Below, one piece after another: positions 11,441-22,829 of a DNA stretch of 64,000 bases. Position numbers and translations under genes: made by a program. The stretch spans positions 123,721 through 187,720 of the forward strand of contig JAKCWW010000065.1 of assembly GCA_026260175.1 (NCBI GenBank), read 5' to 3'. The notes under the pieces are model-generated. The model ran no database searches. It was not told the DNA's origin and saw only the letters and a program-made list of their open reading frames with translations. Source of the stretch: Reticulitermes lucifugus (Eukaryota; Arthropoda; Insecta; Blattodea; Rhinotermitidae). Every line of letters begins with the position of its first letter. Within the stretch, counting starts at the first letter, position 1.

Positions 11441-13070
11441 ATAAACAAAATGGCATTGGGAGTCAAATTTGCTAGAGTGCCTTAATAAAGAATCTGATAA
11501 TTCATTTGTCGATTGATTCAAGAAGGAGGCTAATTTATCTTAAGAAGTTTTATGCTTTTCAGTGGCAAATGTTTATGGATTTGAAACAGGGTGGTGCTAA
11601 AACATGAAACGTGAAAGTTCTGATTCAATATTTGTCATGAGTGACTGTGGAACACTAAGAAAATCACAAAACAAAAGGTAGCATGGTAGAGTATCAAGAT
11701 GGGTAAATTCCAGGTACATAGTTACTTCTGTAATATCATGTTAATCATTCAGTACGTTGTTGTACAAACATTGTTTCGTAACTATGTGGAAGAAGGAAAT
11801 ATTTAATGTGCCTTGCGTGGTCACAATTTGGCTTGCCCATGTCACTGGTGCGGCTCGTGCAATTTGTCTCCAAAAATAATATGCCTTTACTTTACATGCA
11901 AAATAAGCTGGCCGTGAACTGCGTTTTGAAAAGTTTTCTCAAGAAACGAGACTCAAAACTAGTTGAAATTTAACCTATTGTTTTTCGATAAGCAGAAATC
12001 AGAAGTCATCAAATAAGAAAAAACATATTTTATTTTATCGTATTAAAGTACAGCTGTTGCGTAAGTTGCCTCCTAAGTGCTGCTTACGAAGATCGTCTAG
12101 CTGGCCATCACTGCAACTTGCTAGGGCAGATTTGTCCAGTTGCAAATTACGAAAGTCTAGACTCATCACTTTTGTGCCAACACCACTGGCATGGTTTGCT
12201 GAATCAAATAATAAGTACTCGTAACTCACGAACTTGCTTCACGGCGTAAAGCCTAATACGCAATATACGCAGTTTAACTGATGCCTAAGTTTCTGACGAT
12301 GGTATATTGTAATGATCATGAATAAAAGAAATAGATATCACGTTAGAGTGTGTTTCATAACTAAACATATAAGCCGTAGATCACCTGTTACAGACAGGGA
12401 AGGCCAGGATACGAGACCTTCCGTCCTCAGAATTTTACTTCGATGTAGCAGCAGCTAAACTGATGAAAGAATAAAGTGTTTTGGTCGCGTGAGAGGGAAG
12501 AGAAGAATAATCTGAAACAGAGTTCAACGGAAAAATGAGAAGTACCTGGCAGTTCAACGTGCGTATTATGAAGGTCGCAGTAGAAGTTATTTTGAAGCTA
12601 TGGTCTTAAAAATTGAATCATCCTCTGTAGAAAGCACGAGGGATCGGCCAGTGTGTCTTGTGCAGAAAATCCGATAAACGGCCTGGTCCTGAAATTCCGC
12701 CCCACCCTCTCCCTTGGATCCCGCCAGTAAATTAGGAGGTCGGTACTTTACGGGTCCTTTGGTATATCCTGGGTCACTCTTTTCTGCACGTTTCTTAAAA
12801 TGTTCTCCTCTTTCTGCGTCATATCGGTCAGTTTCTGCTTCCATATAACTTTGAAATTTTTCGTTTCCTTAAGCCTTTAAAGCCCAGTCACTATTTTACG
12901 TACCTCTAAGTTTAGCAATAAAATATTTTACATTGTGTCCTAGCAGTGTACTCATGTATTTGTGTGTATCTCTGTAAAAACTGTGACCATTTTCCTGTAC
13001 AACAGTAACAGATTTGCTTTATAATGGATGCAGAGCGTGTTTATTGTTCAATACAAATAAAATCTTTGAA

Positions 13071-13088
13071 TATATATATATATATATA
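13071..13088. repeat. (TA)n microsatellite
   Basis: A pure run of nine TA units. Confidence 0.95.
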
Positions 13089-13290
13089 ATATTAATATTT
13101 AAACCCTTAAAATATAGGTCACTTTTCGTCTTAAATAATTAATTCAGGTTCATCTACCTCAGGTTTTGCGTGTTTCATGTGCCTGGTGGAATTGAAATCC
13201 ACTTTTCCTTCCTTTGTTACCTCTGTAAAACTTATACCGGAAATGATTCTGTTGTTGTTTCCCCGGTGATGCTGTACGACGTTGACATTC

Positions 13291-13333
<43 letters not shown>
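13291..13333. repeat. Compound (TA)n(TG)n microsatellite
   Basis: Ten TA units run into about eleven TG units, giving 43 bp of strictly alternating pyrimidine-purine sequence that could unwind or adopt Z-DNA. Confidence 0.95.
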
Positions 13334-14612
13334 AATTTAAATTTTCTTTCATGTCCAAAATGTTGTGTTTCAAAGAGAGAAAGACAATGGACAACGCCTA
13401 GGAAAAAAAGAGGAATAATTTTATCTGTGCACTTCGCAATTCAGCTATACTCATCCTCGACCTTAGAGGGAGGTGAGTAGTCGTCTTATTGTCCTGGCTT
13501 ATTAACCTCCGGTACTTATTCAGTAGGAGCGTGCGTGGGTCCTAGAACTGGTCATGATGCTTTGGAGAAGAGACACAGCCATCACACTGACCGATCTATA
13601 GTTATATTTTTAGAAACTAGCTCAAGTGGTCTGCACAGTATCCTGCCTACCTTATGACAGAATAGATCCACTGCCCCAGTTGCTTTTTGAAGAGAATCGG
13701 GGCCCTGGTCAAAGTCCAGAATAATTATTTAGATCGTCAAGTAGGCAAGGCGTTAATGGTATCCGACAGATTGACACAAAATTTAAAAAAACGCTTACTG
13801 GAGCTTCCCTTCGGCCATACAGGTGCTCATTGACAACATTATTCTCCCACATACGTCTGAATCTCCTTAGCTGATAACAATCCTTCAGGTTTACAAAGAG
13901 AAATTCTATATATTCTTTTTTTAACAAAGGGTGATGTTGATTTCCCATTTCATACCCCTTTTTTAACTGCCTTATCAGCAAAAAAGCTTTTGTTGATCTT
14001 TAGGTTGTTTCTTAATTTATTTAACGATGTTTAGGGGAAACGTATAGTTACTGGCCACTTAAGGAAACGTGCTGTTTGGCATGTAATAATATGCATCGCT
14101 TTGATTAAACTCCAAACTGAAATACATTTATATCTCTTTTCACTGAAAATCTTAGAAAATCCATAGAAGTGTTACGTAAAATTTCTTAGGCCTTACAAAT
14201 GAAGTCTGTACAAATGTATAGTTATTGTCAATTTCAGATAGTTATTGGACATGTATCAGACAGTTATTGGACACTCTTTACCATCCTTAAATTATAAATT
14301 AATCCTATCAGGTAAACAATTATGATATAGTAACAAATGCAACCAATGGACATCACTGTATCTTGGATCTATACACTGATATGGAAGTCTACTTCTGTGT
14401 TGCAAGATCGTACAGCTGACTTGTATTACTACTATAATAAACATTCTGTGGCGTTTGGTCTGTGATGTTGTATGTGTTTTCTTCTTTTAACAGTTGTGAC
14501 AGAGAAAAGTGTCAACATCTTCTGAATTTGGAATATGATCCTTGTGATATCTATGTATGCTTAATTCATCATACAGATTTTTAGTCCGCACTACAAAGCT
14601 CATTGCCATGTT

Positions 14613-16310
14613 TTATTTTCTCTTTGCAGATGTAGCCCACTGAATTGCATGCAACTTCCTCTTTATTGTGAAAAGGTTCCTTCCACCTGTACGTTTTGGA
14701 ACTTTATTCTTCTTTTCTTGTTCTGCTTCTTCAAGTCTCCATTTCTGCACTTCGTTTTCATCTGCAATTTTTGCAAGATGTTTCTTTTCAAACATCTCTA
14801 TATTACACATATGTTACTGCAAATGTTTGTCTTTAAGTCTGTCGTTTGCCTATGCGTTTAAGTGTATCAGGCAACATAAGAAAATCATCCATAGATTCAA
14901 TGCATAGAATTCTTGCAACACAAAAGGCTCTACTGCTCATAGATTGTTCCTGAGACAGACTGCTACTATATCTTTCAGCTTGTAAATATTTTCTGCTGAC
15001 ATCCTCCTTTGGAGTTCGGCTTTCTAAATTATCATCATGGTCAGCGGTCATTTTCTCTTCTCTGTCGTGACTCACTCTAAGAACCTCTAAATTCTTTCTG
15101 CTAGGTGCCAGAGGTTTGTTGTAAAGTTGCATTGTAACATCAGCAGTATCTTGGAATTTATCTTGTTCCAAACCTTTCTGAAAATACTACCAAATATAAA
15201 ACAGCGTTACGAAATCCTCATTTTCGCCACACCGACATTCTTTATTTGCCTGAACTTCTCAAATCTCTCTCTCCCAATGATGTTGATGAAGGTGGAATTA
15301 TTTATTTTAATATCTACCTTTTTTTCAGTGTTCTTAGAACGTTCCATAGGCTCAATTGCTGAAGCAGATGCTCTCAGATATTTAGTGCAATCAAAGGCAT
15401 GCAGATTAAGTGGATAAAGTTTAGAAACTTTGAAACCATTAGCAAGTGTTTCTGATTTAGCACTGGATTTAATTTTTTTTTTCAGAAAATGTGCAAATGA
15501 CACTTTACTCATATTCAGAATTTCTCCTGGATGCTTTGTGTACTATTCCCTCACAGTTTCCTACAATATATTTTGACTGGGCAAAAGACAGCACATCTGC
15601 TGATTGTAAAGTTCGTGTCACATTCGGGTAGAGTGTTATGATTCATATTTCTAACAAACTCACAAGACAATGCGTTGGAATGTAAGGTGTAAATTACAAC
15701 CATCAAGGGACAGAACAACTGGAAGTTTCACACCCTCTGTGACAAAGAAAGGATGCAAATATTAGCAATATATTTAAAGAATACCTCAGCTCTCATCCAT
15801 CGCTTGTCACTACAAGCAATACCCCATCCTGCATGGACTGACTCTGAGGTCCTTTCAGGGATTCTCTTGAATGGATATATGATCATAGCGCAACATGTCT
15901 GTCCATCTGCAGAAAATGTAAAGATTCCTTTTTCAACATAGAATGCATTTATTGCCCCCTTGTTTGCCAGAGCGCTAACTGTAGATGGGCATATTTGGAA
16001 ACACTTTTCAGCCCTATTGAAAATTCTAGCAGGCTCACTCATTGTTTCTTCCAATTTCTTCTCCTTTACATAAGCACTTCATAAATCCACTTCGTAGGAT
16101 CAGCTTCTGTAACAAAAGAACTTGCTGAAGTGACTGTCTCACTGTTTCTTTTCCCTACAGCTGGGTGCCCGCTTAAGAGATCACGTAACCAAGGTATGCT
16201 ATCAAATTAAGAAAATTCTTAAAGTGTTTGTTGAAACATAAATGATTTGAAACAGCCAGAAAAGAAGATCCATTACTTTGAATGTCTTTCATTGCTGCTT
16301 CCATGGCCAC
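14613..16310 (-). pseudogene. Pogo/Tigger (CENP-B DDE) transposase relic
   Basis: This would have been a DDE transposase catalysing cut-and-paste transposition. Read down the minus strand I see, in order, a possible N-terminal helix-turn-helix remnant (MEAAMKDIQSNGSSF) and PWLRDLLSGHPAV, the HTH_CENPB-like part. Then come ARIF with QICPS, TFSADGQ, RIPERTSESV, GWGIACSDKRWM with YIANI, PVVLSLDGCNLHL (second catalytic Asp region) and LYPNVTRTLQSADVLSF (third Asp region). A C-terminal part with NGFKVSKLYPLN and a lysine/glutamate-rich tail ending near 14613 closes the gene. Reading this requires at least three frame changes plus in-frame stops: between the HTH part and ARIF, after YIANI, and after the second Asp. 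The position of the first catalytic Asp reads Ala. The gene is dead. The family is known from many insects; assignment rests on these motifs recognised by eye. Confidence 0.88.
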
Positions 16311-16538
16311 TGTATAATAATTAACTCATTTGGGCATTATAAACATCTGAAATGAAAAGAGTTTTACTGTAATTGGCCATTATATGTTATAATTATTGGC
16401 AACCTGGCTAATAAATGCACAGAATTCTTCAAATAACAAATAAAAAAATGTGGATAAAAGTGGCCTCTGAGGTAAATTTTAAAGTAAAAATACACGAAAG
16501 TATGGAACACAGTTATTGGCCGGGCGGTTGGGGGGGGG

Positions 16539-16573
16539 NNNNNNNNNNNNNNNNNNNNNNNNNNNNNNNNNNN
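16539..16573. other. Assembly gap (35 N) flanked by poly-G
   Basis: A run of nine or more G precedes the Ns and four G follow. A long G homopolymer that sequencing chemistry could not resolve is the likely cause. Confidence 0.99.
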
Positions 16574-16936
16574 GGGGTCAACAACTGAATTTGATATTAG
16601 TTCATTTCAGTTATTGGCCACATAGAGTATTTTGTTGCAGTGTGTTATGCAGAATGGAACAGAATTTACGATCGGGTCATACAATTTAACCTTATACTTA
16701 CCTACAAAGCCGTTTTCTTTCTCGTAGTTAAAGAAAGAGTAGGTCCACATTGCCTTTAGTGACGCTCCTTTCTTACGAAATTCGTAAGAAACACCACTGT
16801 GGGAACACATGCTAACACTGAAGTCCCATTGTGCGAACGGCTGGAAGTCTAACAGTGTCACCAAGCAGGACAATGATTTTCTAAATGCTACTGTGATCTT
16901 ATTAAACGTTCAAAATTCTCAACTGGCCACTAACTG

Positions 16937-19348
16937 CCAGGGGACCAACAACTCTATGGGTTACCCTATTCAACCTATCATAAAAAGCATCGAAAGTGAT
17001 ATGGCGTTGAGAAGGATATAGAGTGAAACAATCTCATATGTTACGTTATTACGTAGAATCTGAGTGGAAGAGCAAATAACATTTTCTAGAATCATCAGCC
17101 AGTTTGTGCCAGGTATGAAGCCCCTTCAGAACACTGCCTACTCTGAAAAATATAAATTAAAGAAACATTAAAAATGCCAGTGGATATATAGGCCAACAAC
17201 CCTATGCAGTATTTAACTAAGCTTTATAAACTTCGTTTTAACTCTTCGTTTAATTTTGCATCCCTTTAAACAAATCTTTACAAGATTAGTGAGAAGCATG
17301 GGACGTCGCCATGTTAATGCATAAAGAATTGCTAAAGTAGGGGTAAATACAGACATTGGCGAGGAAAATTTCTTGGGTGCTGGACTGCATTAAGATATGA
17401 TCTATATAATGTTCGTACACTTTGTCATCATTTTGTAACTCTGGCCAGTTTATCTCTGCATGAAACTAATCTAATATAAGTTCGCTACTTCACTGAGTTC
17501 GGCCAAGATTTGGGTCAGAGATGAAGTTCCTGGTAAGCACCAAAGCTGTGATAACAATGCTGACACACCACAGACCTCGAGTGCAGTAAATCACGCGTAT
17601 AAAACATTCGTTGGATGACGACTAAAAGCGGAAGCAGTCTAATCTGGAAAACATCTGCCCTTATACCCCTTTGTTCAAACAAATCCCAAGAGGACTACCC
17701 TAGGATAAAACCCGAGATATCGCGATTAGATACTGTCATATCTCCTAAATTGTGGCGCGACCTGTCCGAAGTAACTTAAACCCATCAAGCAGAATTCACC
17801 TTAATAAGCTATCAGTCTCTCATCTACTCAAGAAATATTACGAATCGCGCAGTTTTATTATCGTGTTCTAGGAGACCTCCGCTGAAAACTCTTTTAGGCT
17901 GCAGCAGTTAATTTCACACCACTTTATCTTATTTACTTCAGATTTGTACTGTCATACTCCGTCTCTGTTTACGTCTGCAATTGGTCTCTTCCTTTCATGT
18001 TTTCCAACTAAATGTTTGTACTTATTTTTCGTCTCTCCCATCTACAAAATAATATTCCTCGGTTTCCTAAGTTTTACTCTCTAAGTTCTAGATGTTCCTC
18101 TCAGCGTTTGTTTGTATACACCCTCACTATGTTTCTTCTGTTAAGATGAGAAACCAAGTTTTACATCCGTGAAAACACAAAAGATAAAAGTAGAGTTTTT
18201 CATCAAATGAAAATATGCTGAAAAACGACAGACACGTACGTTCGCCAGCACGCACGTCTGTCACTTCCTAGGTCAGCCCCTGTGAATTATGCAGACCCTT
18301 CTTGACAACTACTAATTGTAAGTCATTTGTACGTACAACGGGAATGGGAAATACTAATCGCAGTTGGAACCAGCTAAGGCACGTCCTATACCCACTGCAT
18401 TACAAACTGTCTATCGCAGTACTGTCAAGGAGACTGGTAATTCCTAACAGTTTCTTTATCCATCGTGAAAATGCGGATGTATTTTCTTTATAATATTTAG
18501 GATTGTTTCTTTTAATTCTTCATTTAATAAACGAGGAACCAGAAAAAAATTAAATGTAATTTCATACATTGAGAGATTTGAAACTCCCGCAGCTGTGTTG
18601 CTAAAGGCTCAGGTCTCCTGACTGTTAGACCGTGTCGGCTCATAAGTTTAGCAGTCGACACAGTGTAAATGCCTTCTGACACCTTACTTTTGTTGGTCTG
18701 TTCGCGGATATTTTCTGAAATCAATAAGCTATTAATTTCACATCTTAAAATTACTTTTCTAACCTGATAATATATGCAATATATTGCTCAGACACGCCTG
18801 TGGCCTTTTAATAAACACGGCGCCACATTCCGGAAGACAGTCACCGCCATGAAAACTTCAAATCTCAAATGATGAGGCGACTGTGAGTAATGGAACTGGA
18901 AACTATATGAAATGATGGATCGTGGCCTGTCTAAGAGTTAAATGCTTTTGTCACATTGTACTTAATAAAATAATGTCAGTGTTTTATTAATCCCTTCTCT
19001 TCGTGTACATTAATTAGAATACTGACTCTACTGCGCTACATGTTTCATCTTCACCGCTTCGTCCAACACTTAAGTGATCCTGTAATGGTTACAGTGACCA
19101 GCAAAGAAGTGTTCATAACAATAATGTGACGTTCGTTGACGATATAATCACATCATAATAATACCACAAATACTGGTCTGAGTGACAAAATTACTGGCGC
19201 TATTTGAATGTGATGGTATTTTACAATTTGAAGCAATTGCAATTCAGTTTTATAGTGTTCATATTCCTTGCATTAATCAAATGAATGCAATATTAATACC
19301 AACAAAGACACAATAATATTTAATGTAGTTTAATTATAGGTTATTTTT
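16937..19348. other. Unassigned stretch
   Basis: Nothing is recognised except a SINE head at 18575-18650 and a small hairpin near 18223-18260 (GACAGAC mirrored by GTCTGTC). Open frames are short. Confidence 0.5.
18575..18650 (-). mobile_element. tRNA-like SINE head (minus)
   Basis: On the minus strand CGGTCTAACAGTCAGGAG is followed by GCGGGAGTTTCAAATCTC, arranged like A and B boxes of a tRNA-derived SINE. Ends are not visible. Confidence 0.45.
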
Positions 19349-19383
19349 CAACATGTTTCGGCCATTTATGTGACCATCTTCAG
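19349..19383 (-). ncRNA. Hammerhead-ribozyme-like motif (minus)
   Basis: The minus strand reads CTGAAGA, spacer T, stem GGTCA/TGGCC (one G:U pair) around CATAAA, GAAA, ACATGT, T. The core letters match, with the ACATGT palindrome in the stem III position and a GTT cleavage triplet. The extra T before stem II departs from the textbook fold. It sits about 80 bp from the palindrome at 19449-19530 and is probably part of the same degenerate Penelope-like terminal repeat. Confidence 0.55.
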
Positions 19384-19448
19384 GGAGGTATAAAAATACA
19401 ATTAAAATCTTAATATTTGCCATATATATTGATATGTACATGCACAGT

Positions 19449-19530
19449 ATATTTTACTCTTTTTCAGTAATTACAGTCACAACCAACATATGTTGGTTGT
19501 GACTGTAATTACTGAACAAGAGTGAAATAT
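19449..19530. repeat. Palindrome with perfect 27-bp core arms
   Basis: The arms 19463-19489 and 19490-19516 are perfectly complementary with no spacer, centred on AACATATGTT. Complementarity continues outward to about 19449/19530 with a few mismatches. Beyond this the left side runs into the hammerhead-like motif while the right side diverges. This suggests a head-to-head repeat whose right copy is truncated. Confidence 0.9.
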
Positions 19531-22500
19531 AGGCTACTGAATACAATTACAGGTACAAGAATGTCAGAATCATTACACCAATAAAAATAATCATATAACC
19601 AGAGTATAAATTCAATAGTTACAAAGAAATTTTAAAAATAATTTTAAAATATAGAGACAACACGTTGTAAAGTGTACCATGCTTTAATGGAAGTTGTGCT
19701 TAGAAGGTGCAATGTAAATAAACAACCATCCTGTAATAGAAATAAGGACATGTATGTAAAAGACCTTGGAGGATACCCTGTAATTAAACTATAATAAAAT
19801 ACTATTGTGCATTGGTTGTTATTGATATTGTATTCAATTGCATTCCAGTTTGTTGTTTGGTGTAATCTAGACCTGGTGATGGCAAAGTAATTACCGAAAA
19901 TTATAGCGGTGTTGAGTCAATATTCTAATAAATGCGAAGAGGTAGATATGTATTAGTTGAGAGATTAAAACATCATTATTATTCTATTTATACCAGTACT
20001 ACTAACTAATGAAACTAAGAGAAACCTAAGCCCGAATAACCAATCCACAGGCGAAGAATATTCGAAAACAGAAACTCAAGACTCAGGATAGCTAACAAAT
20101 TCAACCACAATATTAGGCTGGGGATTCTCATTACATCGTATGCCTTTAGGTATGTAGTATTGCTAGAAGGTAGGCACAACTGACATCCTTCATTGGCAAC
20201 AAAATAGCTACTTGCTGTTCAGGCTCTTGAGTTCTGTCTCCTGTAGGCATCACCAGACAGCAATTCATCATTACCTGTTTTCTGTTCCTCCACACCACCC
20301 AACCCTAAACTCACGCTCCACACACACACACATACACACGCGCGCGCGCGCGGTTTACATCTTGTGAGGAGACTGAATACGCTACTGTTTGTACAGAATT
20401 ATCTACCACAAGCTCCTCCCCAGCAAACGTAAGTTTATTCGTAATCTGAGCAAACAAGATTTTCTTCCAGAGATCAGGAATTCACATTGCTCCAGTGATG
20501 CAACAAACCACATTCACGACAGCTTCCTCTTAAATCCACTTCATTAATTCATGTATGAAGAAAAAGGTAATGCGGTTTATGATTAGCCGTGTGTGTGTGT
20601 CTTATGCAGCATATAGGCCGTTCAAAGTAATTAGCAGCTGCATCAGAAAATGCCAGTAACATGTAAACCGCAATCAAAAGTTCCCATGTTTCAGTCGGTA
20701 TTGCAATTTGAACCCTTTCCTAAAGAAGTTACGTAGCGTGCATATCCAATGACACCATGATTTCGGTGTCCAAAAAGACTATGATCTGTAATGGGTCAAT
20801 GTAATATTTATCTATGGAAACCTAGCCTACGTAGTAGACATGGCATTAGTGACGTGCTGACTGAACTTGAGTTCGTACATAACGTGTGGCTTTATTATGG
20901 ATGTATTTTTAAATAAAAATTAATTAGTCAATAAAATGATATAAAAACTATTCCGTTGTTGAATTATGCATAACGCCACAAAGAAGTGTAGGAGAATCGA
21001 GGTATGGCTCCACATATTGCAATCTTAACAATAAAGGATGAGTACTTAGCTTCATGTTCTAGCTCCCTTGCCCGAAAAGAATTAGCGTAGGAGCCAGCTT
21101 GAGCACTAGAGCCGATCTGGACCCTAATGAAAACAAGAAATCTTCTGCACAGCCAGAAATGAAAACCGACTCCTCGATTGTCCAGTCCGAATGAACTGTT
21201 CCTGGTCGCATTCATCACTGAAAATACAGTTCAAATACCCTGAGTAAGAAGGCCGTCCGTCAAATTTTTAGGTGATGACTTGTGAAAACAGTAGAATACA
21301 AGTAGAAGAATAAATTGTTTTTTCCCTTTTAACGGCGTTAAACGCTTAGGTACAGCCTTTTGGAAGAAAGGTTACAAGCACAGTACATACACCTTAAGAC
21401 AGAAGTAATGACATATAATTGGTATAAGTGTATCTTCCGCAGCGTATGTTCATTCTAATAACTTTTTACGTAAACCCTTCTTACCGAAAACGAAAGACTT
21501 GGACTAACTCTGTGGTGGCTTACCCCAAGTTTAGATCGCCAGTACAAGTCTGCCTTTGGAGACGGTATGGATCTGAAATGAATAAAAATCCCTACTATAT
21601 TTAAGTACGCAGTTCTTTCTACCCAATTCCAGCCGCTTGCCCAGCTATGTATGAATTCCATGCCCCGACCACTTTACCACCGTATACAGTGCCGCCGGTA
21701 CCGAATGCATTTGAGGCTGGGTGGGTCCCAAAGGCGGTCTGGAAGCATTTAAGAAGAGATAAGTCTGTTGCTTTCATATGTTATAGGAAATATGTTATTA
21801 GACGAACTGCGTGCATCACAAAGTTCCTAGCTATACAATATCCCGAATATCTCACTTATTTAACACTTCTTTGGAGGACATAATTTTAAGGACTTTGTTT
21901 TCATACATTTTTAATTTGAGATCTTCTTCGGAATTTGCGATTCACGTTCCACATAATGAAATCAACAGAGAGAGTTATTGCTTCCTAAGTGCATACACTG
22001 ACTTTCAGGACACTGGAGCAAAGCTGTAATGCTAGTTTTCGAAATGAAGAACAATTATTATCTCCAGTTAATTTTATTTTTCTTTGAAATTTCATCACGA
22101 AATTTTTAAGCAATGAAAATGATATTACTAAATCTGAGGGGACGTCACAGAATATCACCTGTTGATACAGCTTCGTAAAATAACCATCCAAACTAGATAT
22201 TTGCTTTTAAATGATCTAGAAGAAAAGTTATGAAGATAATTTAACAGCATTACGCAGTTTAATATTATCAACAGTGAACGTTAATAAATGTCTCTTTGTG
22301 CTTTGATCTGATAAAGTAGTCAGCTGAGAGAAATGCAGTTCGCACAACGTACATGTAGTAATGTACGCTCGATGAAAATAAGGTTATCATGGAACTTAAA
22401 AAGAAACTTTCCCGACGAGAAGGAAGGCAGAACTCAGTAACACCCTTTTCTTTGTCTGCCTCCCCATTTCACTTTATCAATGACTTGCTGCTATGGGGTG

Positions 22501-22829
22501 TTTCTCCTTTAACACCAACACCTACCATTGCCGTGCCACTATGTTAGATATGCCTAGTGTAATCCCAGAGTTTATTAAATCCCCTAGGCTATCGGAAAGC
22601 TACTTTTATCCCGAGCTTCTTGAAGTCACCCAGTTTGCCCACAACGGTACAACGACAGCTCGTATGTGTATATCACATCTACTTTGTAGCTTTCATCCCG
22701 TTTCGTAACTCGCTTAGCAAGATGACCCATTTTGATTCTGGTAAATCTAAATGCATATTCCATATATTCCGTCTGTTATTTAGTAAAGGTGTTAATGGAT
22801 TCAGTTTGAGTGCTGTGCTCACCTTAAAG
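19531..22829. other. Unassigned stretch
   Basis: There are no recognisable coding or repeat elements apart from the CA/CG run at 20319-20352. Several frames of 60 to 85 codons between 20964 and 22847 overlap one another on both strands and show no domain. The stretch abuts the left end of the hAT element. Confidence 0.5.
20319..20352. repeat. (CA)n(CG)n alternating tract
   Basis: A CA run passes into about seven CG units, giving over 30 bp of alternating purine-pyrimidine sequence rich in CG, the classic Z-DNA-forming composition. The intact CG run is notable in an AT-rich region. Confidence 0.92.

Larger units (their letters stand above)
10141..14044. other. Stretch with one SINE, otherwise unassigned
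   Basis: Besides the SINE at 11177-11440, a dispersed repeat at 11061-11125 and TA/TG microsatellites, I recognise nothing. The minus-strand frames at 12587-12844 (85 aa) and 13709-13981 (90 aa) look moderately protein-like but match no family I know. The second lies just outside the proposed end of the pogo-type element. Confidence 0.45.
14045..16936 (-). mobile_element. Decayed pogo/Tigger-type DNA transposon
   Basis: A transposase fossil (14613-16310) fills the middle. The candidate left terminus reads inward AGTTACTGGCCACTTAAG from 14046. The candidate right terminus, read inward on the minus strand from 16936, is CAGTTAGTGGCCAGTTGAG, agreeing at about 15 of 18 positions. The left end is preceded by TA, the target used by this superfamily, but the right end is followed by CC, so the duplication is not confirmed. 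Further GTTATTGG-like units occur near 14213, 14243, 14266, 16389, 16511 and 16610 and may be subterminal repeats. The element contains an N run flanked by poly-G. Element assignment is strong because of the protein relic; the exact ends are tentative. Confidence 0.65.

Noticed and set aside
17690-17790. Segment resembling mitochondrial rRNA (CGATTAGATACTGTCATATC)
   Set aside because: Only one short block resembles it and the surrounding sequence does not continue the match.
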